Origin: Cavenderia fasciculata
Taxonomy: Eukaryota > Evosea > Eumycetozoa > Acytosteliales > Cavenderiaceae
Length of the DNA stretch: 64,000 nucleotides
Direction of reading: 5' to 3'
Assembly: GCF_000203815.1 (NCBI RefSeq)
Contig: NW_004457734.1
Coordinates: 379,233-443,232 of the forward strand
Part shown: piece by piece, positions 1-12,142 of the stretch
How positions within the stretch are numbered: the stretch's first letter is position 1
Layout: each line of letters begins with the position of its first letter
Made by a program: the position numbers and the translations under genes
The notes under the pieces: generated by a model
The model's database searches: none
What the model was told of the DNA's origin: nothing
What the model saw: the letters and a program-made list of their open reading frames with translations, nothing else

Positions 1-2377
1 TTATTAATTAAACTGTTAGTTGTTGTTTGATTTGTGATTTAAAATAATGATGAAAAACAAAAACAGCTCTATTTATACTAATCGGTTGCAGGAGGAGGTT
101 GGTTGGGGGATGGGATGATAATATTAAATACCAATTTCCTGTTTTAAACATCTTCTAGTTTTGGGTAGCAGTAATAACAACAATCCAACTACCTGATTTA
201 AACATCTACTAGGTTTGGATATGATATCATGGGCTAGAGATATTATTCCAATGATTTCCTATTTCATCTGCTTCCATGTTTGGGATCATTATAATATTCC
301 AGTGATTCCCTTTTTCATCTAGTACTAGTACTACTGTGCTCTTGTACTGGTAGTAACTACTTGTGATATTGGGAACGATTGATTAATTTGAGCGCTTGTT
401 TAAGGATGATATCAACAACAAACATTAGATGGAGGATGTATGATCTGTACAGGACTACTGGTGCAGGTGCACCTGATGATGATAGCTCTACTCAAAACTT
501 GTCATCATCAACTAATACTAACGAGTAATAGTACTATTACTATTTGATTTGATTGGTTGGTGCAAGGTGACAGCAGACAACCGATATCAATATCATCCCT
601 CCACTGATCATTTTTCGAACAAGGGGGGGTGATGATCACATCCTTAATCGATCAAAATCAAAATTGAATTCCTCCATGTGTTGCTTGTTTTAAAAATGAG
701 TGACATACACACACACAGTCAATACTTTTTGGAATAGGCAAACAAACCCCCACCCCTTTGAAAAAGAACACTCCTCCTGCTCTCACCATCCTAAACAACC
801 TACATGAAAGGATAACGAGTGATCAAGAATAGAACCGGTGAAATGGATGGATTAATTAATATTATTATTTTAAACAAATGAGGATAGATTTATATTATTA
901 ATATTAATATTATTATTATAGAGATAGATAGAGATATAAAAAAAATATAAATAGATATATAGATCGATTACTTACGAATTCGTAGATATATAAATATCTA
1001 TATATATATCTGGCTCGATTAATGATGGAGATTTAAATCTCTACTCGTTTGTATGTATCTTGTATCTTACTTTCTTCATGTCATAGTATAATCTTTTATC
1101 TTGTCTTCTTCTCGGTTCAAACCATTTATGTGTTGTAGTTATTATACTACACCACTGTCCATCACCTAAAACACAGTGTCATGTAATATTTGCAGGTAAA
1201 TGATAGATCCACTACTACTAGAGACGAGTAGAGTGATGCAAGGTTGTGAGAAATGAAGGAAGAAGGAAGGAAGGAAGGAAGGAGACTTATTGTCGTGTCA
1301 TGATATTTATGTTTCGATGGTTTGGTAGTAGGTGATTCATTGAATCTAGACAAGACACGTTACGCTCTATTGGTTCTACAGAATTCTATACTACACATCG
1401 ACCACATTTGCTTGCTTGTTTGATGTTTGTTTGTTCGTGTATTAGTCTGATTGTTGTCATAATCGTGAAATTCAAAACTACTACTGTTGTATTCTTATAA
1501 TTTGGTTGTTGGGTGATCCCAATAAGACATGGTGCGACAAGACCTTAACCCTGTCTTTAGCTTTGCTTTTCAACTATAATTCTGTTGTCACTCAAAGTGA
1601 TGCCCGGGTTTTACAAGCATGCAAAGATAGCTACCACTATAAACCATCAACGCTGACATAGAGAAATGAGAGGAGAAAGGACAAAGGTTGCACGAAATAG
1701 AAAATAGCGCAGCAACAAAAAAATTGTTTATAAAAAAAAACGAAAAACCGACAGATCTGGTCCTATCAAGCCCCTTTATCGAGGGTGCTGTCTTGTCTCT
1801 GACCAACCAACCATTCAAACGAATGGATATTTTTAGCATTATGTGGTTATTCGTGTAATATATAGTAGTTATAGCCGTCAATAGTTGCAGAACCAATGGG
1901 AGTTCTGATGCAGAGGGGGTGTGCGTGGGGGTTCGTTCAAATGAATTGAAGGTCAACCTCTATACACGTTCGGCAGTATTTGGTAGTGATTCAATGAAAT
2001 TAACGACGAGAGAGCAACAGGGACAATAAAACAGAACATGACGATTTATTCGGTGTGTTGATACCTACTTTACTCGATTCACCCCATCTATCTACAAAGT
2101 GACAGATGTTGGGGGGCTACACTCCCAACAATGCCCTTGTTTTCCAAACAGAACTGGGTGTTGGTCGGATGGGATAGAGGCCCAGTGCTACTACCGATCT
2201 CTGTAGTTATTTTATTTGTGTAATTTTAGATCTATGATGGTGGAGTGCTGTTTGTTTGGATGGGCCCCTAAAAACAACAACACCAACAACTATTTAAACT
2301 CCTCATCCATCATTTTCAATTAATACATTCCAACACCCAACTCAACAAATACTATCTATCTACCAATACAATTAATC
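1..2377. other. Intergenic region without a recognisable gene
   Basis: No open frame here looks like protein: the two longest (63 and 122 codons, minus strand) are low-complexity or lack family-like sequence and splice continuity. The stretch holds a degenerate tandem repeat near 131-330, AT-rich palindromic DNA near 845-1010, and a GGAA-rich run near 1256-1282. The last 200 bases are the likely promoter and leader of the secreted deaminase gene, with A/C-rich sequence just before its start codon. No tRNA or other RNA gene was recognised. Confidence 0.6.
131..330. repeat. Degenerate tandem repeat, about 51-63 base period
   Basis: Four related blocks start near 131, 185, 248 and 299. Each begins CCA, continues with a CCT- or CCC-containing pyrimidine stretch, then AAACATCT- or TTCATCT-like sequence; the first three then carry a TTTGG motif, while the fourth runs into CTAGTACTAG. 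Spacings are about 54, 63 and 51 bases. The copies are diverged, so this is an old tandem duplication seen by eye only. Confidence 0.35.
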
Positions 2378-3496
2378 ATGTATAAGGTTTTATCATTACT
2401 TTTTGTACTATTATCCGTCATCTTTGCAGTGCAAGCTTGTGCTGGCGACTATGACCCCTCCAAGGTTACCATCGGCGGTAACTGTCCAGCTACTTCCTTT
2501 GCTCAATGGAAGCAACTCGACGAAGTATGTCAAATATAAATAATATAAAAAATATAAATATAATTATTTTTGGATCAACACACATAATCCAAATAAATTT
2601 AATGAAAAATCGACTCTAATCATATCAATATCTATTTTTAATTTAATTTTTATTAGGGAGTCGTTCTTAATCCAACTGATATCCCAATTGATGAATTAGT
2701 TATCCATCAAGCTGGTATGGCTCATGTTATCGAAGTTGCCAAGGCTTTGAACAAAAAGTTTGTCGCTTCAATCTACTTCCCAAATGGCACTCTTGCTTGC
2801 ATCGGTGTCAACACTGGTAGTCCAAACATGATTGCTCACGGTGAGACTGTTGCCATCAACAACTGTACCGCCCTCTATGGCATCAAGAGCTTCACCAACT
2901 TTACCCTCTACACCACTGGAGAGCCATGTGCCATGTGCGCTGGTGCCCTCGTCTGGGCTGACTTCAAGACCATCGTCTGGGGTACCTTCAACAGAGACTT
3001 GTACTGTAAGATCTGTATGTCCAACATCCCAATGGACTCTTCTTACATCTTTGCCCGTGCCTTTGGTTTGGGTGCCAACAAGGCCCCAAGAGTTATCGGT
3101 GGTGTCTTGAGAGCTCAATCTGACGCTTGGTTCGGTTCATACTGCAGTCGTCCAACCTCGATCTACTACATCAAGCCCGAATGTGCTTGCAACAAGGCCA
3201 TCTCTGTCTCACAAAGAGTCGTCACCTCGTACTCTGGTTACACCCAATTCGAAGTATCTTTGGTCAACTATGGTCCAGCCGTCCAAGGCATGATCGTCCA
3301 ATCCGACTACACCCTCGGTAACAACGACATCTGGACCCTCAACAGCACCCTCGCTGCCTCTGGTGTCGCTCCAAACACCTACACTTTCTACCCATACAAG
3401 GATCTCTTCAACGCCAATGAAGTCCTCACTTTTGGTTACAGAATCCAAGGTTCCTATGCTGCCAACTTTACCTTGCAATTCAACTATGCTTCATAA
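2378..3496 (+). CDS. Secreted deaminase-like protein with cellulose-binding-like C-terminal domain
   Basis: Two exons, 2378-2524 and 2657-3496, with a GTATGT...TTAG intron, give 328 residues. The start is the ATG that opens a clear signal peptide (hydrophobic to about residue 20, ending near VQACAG). Residues about 60-210 carry the zinc-site pattern of the cytidine/tRNA-adenosine/guanine deaminase superfamily: AHGE supplies the histidine and catalytic glutamate, and GEPCAMCAGAL supplies the two zinc cysteines. The C-terminal 100 residues, rich in N, T, Y and aromatic residues, resemble the CBM49 cellulose-binding modules of dictyostelid wall and sheath proteins. The codons are GC-richer than in the neighbours, which suits a highly expressed gene. 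What is seen: signal peptide, zinc motif, tail. What is inferred: an extracellular, cellulose-bound enzyme of unknown substrate. Confidence 0.82.
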
Positions 3497-3654
3497 ATCG
3501 ACTAAAAGTTGACTTATGACCTTTTATTCACTTTGTCTATTACCCATTTGTAGCAGATTGTTTTTCCCCTCTTTTAAAATAAATTAAATTATTATTTAAT
3601 TGTATTTTTCCCTTAAACTCGAGTTATTTATTTAGTTTTTCTCATCGAAGTATT

Positions 3655-5228
3655 ATGACTTCATTTAATTGTATATTTAGATCGATATACATTAGACAAT
3701 TAATATTCAATCATATTGGTGATATATCAAAACAAAGGTATAATGGTAGTATTTATGATGGTAGACAACGATCATTAAAAGGAAGGGATATCATCAAGTT
3801 ACCCGATCTTGGGATGATATCAAGATTTGCAATGCCTTGGCACTTTCTATGTCATTATCTACCATCGGATTGTAATCAGATGGTAGAGTTGAAGAATCAA
3901 AGAAGAATCAGATTGATCAATGAATACTGCTTTCATCGTAATGCAACATTGGATACATTTGAACATCTTGTGGAATGGTCGACCGATTTTGAATATCTGT
4001 GGAATATATGTGCTACCTTGTTGTTGAATCGTCGCGAAGCAATCAATCAAGAGATATTGGAATATCTAGTCAAGAAATATCCAAGATACTCCGACTCTAA
4101 CTTTCTCGATAGGGCTATAGATGTCGCAGTCAAGAATGGGTACCTCTCGACTGTCAAGTTGATAGACTCTATCGGTGCCGACGTAAGAATCAGTTCTCAT
4201 GTATTGGATACTGCTTGTAGTAAAGGATTCATTGATATAATAAAGTATGTATACGAGAATAATAGAACTGATCGGTGTAGTACTGATGGAATGGTAAGTA
4301 AGCAAACACAACTAACTGAATTGGATCAAACAAAAACAAAAAAAAAGAACAATTAATTAATTATTTCTTCTCTCTCTCTCTTTCCATTGTATTACGTTAA
4401 CTGTAGGATGAAGCAGCAAATCATGGTCATTTTGATATTGTAAAGGTGAGTTTGATTGGTTGGTTAATTGCAAAACATACATATTAAATATGTCATTTTT
4501 AAATATATAGATACTTCATTTTAATAGCACTGGAGGATGCACAAAGAATGCTATGGATATGGCAGCTCAAAATGGTCATTTCGAGATGGTTAAAGTATGT
4601 TTTAATTCTATTGTAATATTTGTCCAATATCTTAATAACAATTCACATTCATTCATAGTTTTTGCATGAGAATCGTCAAGAAGGATGTACTTGTCAAGCT
4701 ATTGATCTGGCATCATTGGGCGGGCACATTGATATCGTCAGGTACCTTTCAGAGCATCGTACAGAGGGTGCGACAACCAATGCCATGGATAGGGCTGCTT
4801 CAAATGGTCACTATGAAATTGTAAAGTACTTACAAGAGCATCGTAGCGAAGGTGCGACAACCAAAGCTATGGATGGGGCATCTGCAAATGGTCGCATTGA
4901 AATTGTAAAGTACCTTTCAGAGCATCGTAGTGAAGGTGCAACAACTTGGGCTTTGGATTGGGCTGCTGAAAATGGTCACATCAAAGTTGTATCTTTTCTA
5001 ATCAATGTCAGAAAAGAGAAATACGATGCACAAAAACTATTAGAAACTGCATCTCTTAGACACTATGATCTTTCCAATTGGATTCTAACACAATTTGGAG
5101 ATACACTGGGAATAGAATCACTTGAAAGTATGTTGGCCCAAATTCATAGTCGACGTTATGACCAAGACCCAAAAATTATTCACCTTCTCGAGAATTATTT
5201 AAAACAAACAAAGAGTTCCAAAAAATAA
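3655..5228 (+). CDS. Ankyrin-repeat family protein A (28-residue repeats)
   Basis: Four exons, 3655-4293, 4407-4445, 4511-4594 and 4659-5228, all phase 0, give 443 residues. Residues 1-213 are the family's N-terminal module: an FRSIYIRQLIFNHI-type opening, GRDIIKLP, an AMPWHF motif, a CFHRNATLDT motif and ankyrin-like helices. Exons 2-4 encode 28-residue repeats with signatures such as EHRSEGATT and AMD.AA.NGH..IVK. The last 90 residues are the conserved C-terminal module (ASFLINVRKE-like, then LLENYLK). The small exons of 39 and 84 bases equal half and whole repeats. The gene looks complete. Its 3-prime flank holds a broken relative (5275-5590). The function is unknown; a protein-binding scaffold is inferred from ankyrin repeats. 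Confidence 0.85.
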
Positions 5229-5274
5229 AATAATTACATCAAAATAATATTTTAAAAGATGTTAAGAATTAATA

Positions 5275-5595
5275 ATAACAATGACTATTACAACAACTAC
5301 TACTACATTTTATTGTATCTTCAAACAACAGTACATTCGACAATTGATATTCAATGGTATCAAAACAATTGTAGAATGATTGTAGTCTTTATGATGATGT
5401 TAAACTACAAAGACGACCACTCAAAGGTAGAGATCATCATCATCAAGTTGGATCGACTCGAGTATCAAAGTATGGAATGCCTTGGTACCTCCTATGTCAT
5501 TATCTACCTAAAGATTGTAGTAACATACTACACTCTGGAAGAAGATTAGCAATCACTCAATATTGTTGTCATCGCAATGCAACACTGGAACAGAA
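5275..5595 (+). pseudogene. Relic of an ankyrin-family N-terminal module (B)
   Basis: The DNA aligns with the 5-prime exon of the neighbouring ankyrin genes: a Thr-rich start, then TACATTCGACAATTGATATT (the YIRQLIF coding stretch), GGTAGAGATCATCATCATCA for the GRDIIK motif, the AMPWY.LCHYLPKDC region and CHRNATL. The pieces lie in different frames, so small insertions and deletions have broken it. It stops abruptly at about 5590, next to the 3-prime end of the minus-strand gene C, without any repeats. It is best read as a truncated duplicate, not a working gene. Confidence 0.75.
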
Positions 5596-5612
5596 AAAAA
5601 ACAAATTGCAAT

Positions 5613-7288
5613 TTAGTTTATTTTTCTGGTACCAACATGTTTGCATTCTTCTTCTTGGTTATCTTGTTGTTTTAAATGATTCTCTAGTAATTGACCAACT
5701 TCAAAATGATCAGTTTCACTGTTAATTTTTAAAAAGAGACTTTTAATTGATAATTTTACCAGTTTATCTATGGATTGGGATAGAATCATCTTTACAATTT
5801 CAAATTGTCCATGAATTGATGCAGTTTGTAGTGTTTCTTGATTGAAATTCTCATTTCTAAAGTTGATTAGAAAAGATACTATATCTAGATACCCTCGCTC
5901 ACAAGCATACATCAAAGCTTTACTAGTGCATCCTTCACTACGATTAAAGTGTAAAAACTAACAAAAAGGATATGTATTTTCATTAGTTAAAATGTTTTCA
6001 GTGATTTGTTATACTTTTTACATACTTTGACAATTTCAGTGTGTCCATTCTTTGATGCCCAATCCATAGCCTTGGTGGTTGCACCTTCACTTCTGTTGAA
6101 ATGAAGAAACTTTACAATTTCAATGTGTCCATTTTGAGCTGCTAAATCCATAGCCTTGGTGGTTGCACCTTCACTTCTGTTGAAATGAAGAAACTTTACC
6201 ACATCAATGTGGCCGTTTTCAGCTGCCCTATCTATCGCATCGGTTGTTGCACCGGTAAATTCACTACGATGTTGATGTAAGAACTGTAAATATGATCAAA
6301 GTTGGTTATTATTTGAGGATGATTCTTTGACTGCTTCATTCTCCTCTTGTTGTCGTTGCGGTTTCTCTTTTTCGAGTACTTCATTAAATGAATCATATAC
6401 AATACATACTTTAACAACCTCGAAATGACCATGTTGCGAAGAAAAATACAAAGCATCTTTTGAACAACCTTCAGTTCTATTAAAATGAAGAAACTATTAT
6501 TTCGAAAATAATAAATGTTCATAAATATTAAAGTTTAATTATAAACCAACCAACCAACCAAAATAAACTCACCTTTACAACTTCTAAATGGTTACCAATT
6601 GCTGCACTATCCTATATAATCAAAAGATTAATAATAATCATTTATAATGTTTAATTTATAATTTTCTTACCATTGCCTTTATACTACATCGTTCAGTTCT
6701 ATTCTCGTGTAAATACTTTACAATGTCGATGAATCCCTTACAACAAGCAGTTTCCATTGGCTTCCCATTTAGAGGTGAAAGTTTAAAAGAGTCTATCAGT
6801 TTTACAGTCGATAGGTAACCATTCATACATGCATTGTTTAGTGCCCAAACCAAAAAGTCATTCTGTCCATCAGCAGGACATCTCTTGATAATATATTCCA
6901 ATATCTCTTGATTTCTCATATCACCGATACTAGTTCTTTTCAAATACTTCCAATCAAACCCAATGACAGTCGACCATTCCAATAGATGTTCAAGTGTATC
7001 CAACGTTGCATTACGATGAAGACAGTATTGGTTGATCACTCTTTTTCTTCTTTCTGGTAGTATTTGATGAATATCTTTAGGTAGATAATGACTTTGAAAG
7101 TTCCAAGGCATTGCATATCTTGATATCATCCCAAGATCGGGTAATTTGATGATATCTCTTCCTTTTAAAGATCGTCGTTCTTTACCATCATGATGATTCA
7201 ATTGTTTTGATATATCACTAATATGATTGAATATTAAATGTCTAATGTATATCGATCTAAATATACAATGAAATGTTGTTGAAGTCAT
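5613..7288 (-). CDS. Ankyrin-repeat family protein C
   Basis: Five minus-strand exons, 7288-6671, 6611-6573, 6493-6410, 6283-6026 and 5957-5613, all phase 0, give 447 residues. The N-terminal module (FRSIYIRHLIFNHI, GRDIIKLP, AMPWNF, RNATLDTLEHLLEW) is followed by exons of 39 and 84 bases and a three-repeat exon. The C-terminal module ends in LLENHLKQQDNQEEE and then a short unrelated tail, at the point where the plus-strand relic B abuts it, so the last dozen residues may be new sequence. It is closest to gene BB 48 kb away (shared ALNNACMN, ILSQS.DKLVKLSIKS). One repeat has an extra residue pair (RSEFTGATT). The gene seems intact; its function is unknown. Confidence 0.83.
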
Positions 7289-7553
7289 TATTATTTACAA
7301 ATATAATAGTTTGAAGTGAACAAAACTGTGTGTATATTTTTTGTTTGTTTCTATTTTTTTATTTTAAAAATAATAATAGATTAATTTTATTACCTCGTCC
7401 TATTTAAAATGTATTTTCTTTGAGAATTATAAATACGTTCAAGTTATTTGTTCACCTTTTTTCTTTTTTTTTGTAATTCTTCTCCTCCTCCTTGCTCTTC
7501 TAATAATGTTGATTGCTCCTTCTTTTTGGTAAACTCAATAATGTTATTTTCAA

Positions 7554-8462
7554 TTAAATTTGTGGAATGTTGTATGAAAATGCAGACTGTTGTTGTCTGG
7601 TTGATAATATATATGCACCTACAACATATTGAATGGCTTTCTTTACATTTCTTTCACTTGTCAAATCACAATAACCCAAACGATGTGGTTTGGATTTTGA
7701 ACACCAACAAATCATCCATTCATCGGTACCATTGGTCAGTACACCGAGAACAGGTGACTTTGAATTAAAGTTGGACATCAAACAATTGATAAATGATTGT
7801 GGATAATATTGTTTGATACTTTCAAGCTTTAAATCAAGACAACATACAATATCAATGACAGCCAAAGGAGACAGCACAGATTGCTGAGGAACAACAAACA
7901 CATCGGCAAAACTAGTCAAAATGAGTGGTCCAACTACCATTTGGTGGAAAAACTTGTTTGATCTATACTCTATTTTAATAGACGATTCCATGAGTGGATA
8001 ATGCATTCCAAACCACTGTCGAATGTTTTCATCTTCAACATTGATACTAAAAGTAGGAATTGGTAATGTTGATCTTGTAGGAACAACCCAACCATATTTT
8101 GGTAATTCTGTCAAACAACTGATTTCCTCAAATCTTTCAATTTTAAGTGGCAATAGTTCTCTAACAATTTGAAGTTTATCAAATGTAAATTGATCAACCA
8201 AAGATGGTGATGATGATGATGAATTTCTCTTTTTTAAAAGATCCCCATTTATTCTAGCTTTCTCTAAAAAAATCAAACAACCATAAATGTTAAATTAAAT
8301 CTTCTTTTTTATTTGATTTCTTTACTTACCAAGATTACTACTATAGCTGTGATCTATTACATTAGATTGTTGTTTGAAATGACTATCGAACCCATTTGTA
8401 TTATCTTTTTCTTCTTCTTCTCCTTGGGGGTTGTCTTCTAGATTGGGGACTACTGCCAACAT
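7554..8462 (-). CDS. Unknown protein, possible PD-(D/E)XK-like fold
   Basis: Two exons, 8462-8330 and 8263-7554, joined in phase 1 through a GTAAGT...TTAG intron, give 280 residues. The start is the first ATG of the open frame; the N-terminus is acidic (GEEEEKD). The core has the alternating pattern SFADVFVVPQ, then PLAVIDIVCCLDLK, then GVLTNGTDEWMICW. That order (a strand with D, a strand with an acidic residue, then a G-V-L-T-x-G-x-x-W strand) is seen in PD-(D/E)XK nuclease-like domains, including those of Crinkler-type proteins, but the lysine of the catalytic motif is not clear, so this is only a suggestion. No signal peptide or membrane segment is seen. The gene is convergent with nothing; C lies upstream on the same strand. 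Confidence 0.6.
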
Positions 8463-9175
8463 GTCATATATTTCTATTGATAGTAATAAATGAACGATTA
8501 CCTGTTTGTTTGTGTGTTTGCAGTGACACTAGCCAAATGATGACTTTTAATTTAAATTATCTCATCTTATTATAAATTTAGAAGAACTCTCTCGAAATAA
8601 TAATCATCATTAGTAGTTCAAATTCCAATAATAATAATAATTTTAACTTGAAAAGATATATAAAAATAAAAACAAATAAAAAATAAAATAAAAATTTATA
8701 CACAAGTTTGGTCATTCACTTTGATCTTTCAACCCCATTTCATTCATCATAATCATACACACCTTCAAAAAACAAATAGAGAGTAGTGGGAATGTAGATA
8801 TATGGTGGCAATGATGCGATGCACTCAAACCCCACTATTCATATGAATATGACTGATAGACACTGTTCATTCTGCCAATATGAATGAACTGCTAAACACC
8901 ACCATCTCTCACTATCACTCTTACACCCAACTGCTGGATTATTGGGAGTGAACGATGGGGAGTGGAGATGATATGAAGGTAGCGAGCTAGCTTAGATTTA
9001 ATTAATTTAATCATCAACCAAAATTGATGTACATCACATCAAATCAAATCAACCAACCAATCTTTCACAACAACAACAACAACAATTTAACAACAACATC
9101 AACAAAAAAAAAAAGAAGAGATTGATTTATAGTTATAAATAAATAGATAGATAAATAATTAATAATAATAATAAT
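8463..9175. promoter_or_regulatory. Divergent intergenic region between the unknown gene and the PT-rich gene
   Basis: This 700-base gap separates two genes that are read away from each other, so both promoters should lie here. It contains long A/T runs, an oligo-A leader just before 9176 and several CAACCA and ACAACA clusters at 9045-9110. A patch at about 8785-8995 has more G and C and several inverted ATTCATATGAAT-like words (8838-8850, 8880-8890). No gene is seen. Confidence 0.4.
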
Positions 9176-12142
9176 ATGATTCGACAAGTCACATGTGTTG
9201 GATTAATACTGGCTGTGGTGGTGGTGTTGTTGATGGTGGTAGGATTGGATGCGTTGGCACACAATGTAGACAGCAGAACCATCGATAGAAGGATGTTTGT
9301 CGACCGCGTCCACGCACTAGCCGGACAGATGGAAGAAGAAAGAATTCAACTTGAAAAAGACCATCGACAACAACAACAAGACGAAACCACCAACCAAGAC
9401 ATTGGTAATTACGAGGCAGAACTACAAATAGCATTGACTCTTCCAGACGACTATCAAGATAATTATCATGATCAGTACCCAGATGTAGAAGACGACCAAA
9501 ATTGGGATCACTATGAATCACAAAATCATTATCAATTATTATTACAAAAGAGACAACAAGAAGAACAACAACATCAACAACAACAACAAAAAGAAAAATC
9601 TTCTTATAATTGGAACGATGATGGTAATGAATATCATCTTCGAAAGATTGACAGTGATCAAATCCTAATTGACCTAAGTGACTATGGGCCACAGGATTAT
9701 GAGTATGTTCAATACGATGAAAACAACCAAATCATCAATGCTCAATCACAGTTGGACAAGATCCTAAACATTCAACGACAACAACAAGAGGAAAAGGAAA
9801 AGGCACAACACCAACAACAACAAAAAGAAAAATTGAAAAGCAAAAAGCAAATTGTAGATGATGTAAAAGACAACCCTACAGATGCACCAACAGAAAAACC
9901 AACAGAAGCCCCTACAGTAAAACCAACAGACGCTCCAACAGAAGCTCCAACTCCAAAACCAACTGAAGCTCCAACAGTAAAGCCAACAGAGAAACCAACT
10001 GACAAGCCAACTGAAAAACCAACAGAGGCTCCAACAGTGCCTCCCACAGAAAAACCAACAGAAGCTCCAACAGAGCCTCCCACAGAAAAACCAACAGAGC
10101 CTCCAACAGAAAAACCAACTGACAAGCCAACTGAAAAACCAACAGAAGCTCCAACAGTGCCTCCAACAGAAAAACCAACAGAAGCTCCAACTCCAAAACC
10201 AACAGAGGCTCCAACAGTAAAGCCAACTCCAAAACCAACTGAAGCTCCAACAGTAAAGCCAACTCCAAAACCAACAGAAGCTCCAACAGTGCCTCCCACA
10301 GAGGCTCCAACAGTAAAGCCAACTCCAAAACCAACTGAAGCTCCAACAGTAAAGCCAACAGAGAAACCAACTGACAAGCCAACTGAAAAACCAACAGAAG
10401 CTCCAACAGTGCCTCCAACAGTAAAACCAACAGAGGCTCCAACTCCAAAACCAACAGAAGCTCCAACAGTGCCCCCAACAGTAAAACCAACAGAGGCTCC
10501 AACAGTGCCTCCAACAGAGGCTCCAACAGTGCCTCCAACAGAGGCTCCAACAGTGCCTCCAACTCCAAAGCCAACAGAAGCCCCAACAGTGCCTCCAACT
10601 CCAAAACCAACAGAAGCCCCAACAGTGCCTCCAACTCCAAAACCAACAGAAAGACCAACAACACCTTCTCACCAACCACCAGACCAAACCGTATGTTCCA
10701 AAATAATAGTAATCATTTAAAATATTTTATATTAATTTTATTATTATTTAGTTTTCGTGTGGAATTGAAATTAAACAATCAATTGTCAAGAATTTAACCT
10801 ATCCATTGGCTTTGAAGGTATGTTTTTAAATATATTATGTATAATATTTATTTATTTAAATTTATTTTATTTTTTTACCTCTCTACTTTAGAGTTTAGAA
10901 GTTATCAATCATGAACCATATTCACATCATTTACTGATAGTAATGAGAAAGATTGTTACTGGAACTATATTCCAATCAAATATTAGAGTCGAGAGTGTAT
11001 GGACATCGATCATACCACAACCACTTGGATTGATCTACCACTTGTTGTTTGTTGGCAACTACAACGTTGACGATGAATTTTATGTGCTGTGTGACAACCC
11101 GTCATCCAGTCCTTTGCAACCACCCACACAGCAACCCACCCCACCACCCACACCCAAGCCACTGCGATGTCCCCTCCACGTACAACAAAAGAAGATTGGG
11201 TATGTACGTGTTGGATACTTGATCAAATATATCTTTTGGGTGGAGATTTCAAATGTCGCCGATGACGTTGCGGTCGATCATGTCACTGTTCAATTTAGTG
11301 GACCCGTGACAAATGTCAACGGGCTCACTATGATGCGGTCCATTGACGCGACGAGTTCTGCCACCAACCCCAAGTATACTATCCCTCCCATCTCGCTTCC
11401 CATCCGTCCCTCTTCATTCTATACATTTACCTACTTTGCACCTGAAGAGGTTCAAGTCAAGTTTACCGAGCCCGAAGGATGCTCGTATCTTCTTCCAAAA
11501 CCAACAACTCTACCTCAACAACCACCACCACCACAACCAGATAATGATGGTGATGCTGATGATGATGATGATGATAACTCAAATCATATCAATAATAATC
11601 CAAGAGATAAATCTTGCAAAGTTTCAGTACAACAACAATTGATTGATAGAAAGCAGGGAATTAGAGGTCAATCAATATCAACCTTTTCAGTTTTGATGAC
11701 CAATGTGTCACCTCGTGCCAAGTTGTATGATGTGGTGATGCGACCTGTTGGATCGGTCAATGAAGCGTCTGGCGTAGAGTTTTGGGCGGCAGCATCGATA
11801 TTCCACTTTGCATCCAACAAGGTGGTCCATTGGCCAGCACAAATCAGAAGCATTGGTATTGACCCCGGTTCTTCATTTGTTTGGTATTACAATCAAATCA
11901 ACAGTAATCATCCTGCCAACATTGAAATACTTCAAACTGTTTGCATCCCAGAATACAACAACATCTCAACCGAAGACAAGAGAAGAAAGAAAAGAGTATC
12001 TTTAAAACAACAATTGGATCAATTAGGTCAATTAGAATTATTTGAAGAAAAACTTTTAAATAATCAAAAACATCATAATATTAATAATAATCAAAATAAT
12101 CAAAATAATAATCATAATCATAAAAATATTAAAAAAGATTAA
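9176..12142 (+). CDS. Large secreted PT-rich (mucin-like) protein
   Basis: Three exons, 9176-10690, 10752-10817 and 10892-12142, give 943 residues. The N-terminus is a signal peptide (hydrophobic run LILAVVVVLLMVV). Residues about 60-235 are acidic and Q-rich. Residues about 237-500 are a tandem T-E-K-P-T-E-A-P-T array whose units (TEAPTVKPT, TEKPTDKPT, TEAPTVPPT) repeat many times, a typical O-glycosylated stalk. The C-terminal half has three blocks, each of about 100 residues bounded by cysteines, with the alternating polar/aromatic look of extracellular beta-sandwich or cellulose-binding domains; a shorter proline run and a D/N-rich linker separate them. The tail is N/H-rich. It is probably an extracellular matrix, sheath or spore-coat protein; the domain family is not certain. 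Confidence 0.82.
9870..10665 (+). repeat. Coding tandem array of PT-type units
   Basis: Short units built on ACAGAAGCTCCAACA and CCAACAGAAAAACCAACT repeat with 9-12 base steps and higher-order blocks; for example the block with KPTDKPTEKPTEAPT occurs near 9980, 10110 and 10360. The array is entirely in frame. Such arrays change length easily, so copy number may differ between strains. The codon pattern makes all antisense frames open for long distances, which explains the long false frames on the minus strand here. Confidence 0.9.

Noticed and set aside
1110-1130. GGTTCAAACC as a possible tRNA B box
   Set aside because: No A box at the proper distance and no acceptor stem pairing around it. 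No other convincing B box was seen on either strand.
1162-1956. Two minus-strand open frames of 63 and 122 codons
   Set aside because: No family resemblance, no splice continuity, low-complexity runs (FFFINNFF), and no promoter-like arrangement.
7448-7768. Plus-strand frame of 106 codons
   Set aside because: It overlaps the exon of the unknown minus-strand gene, which has a consistent two-exon structure; the plus translation begins in T-rich low complexity.
9764-10687. Long antisense open frames (200-307 codons) opposite the PT array
   Set aside because: They exist in all three minus frames only because the PT repeat uses few codons without reverse-complement stops. Their translations are simple C/W/F/S or V/G repeats, and the plus frame has a signal peptide and splice sites.
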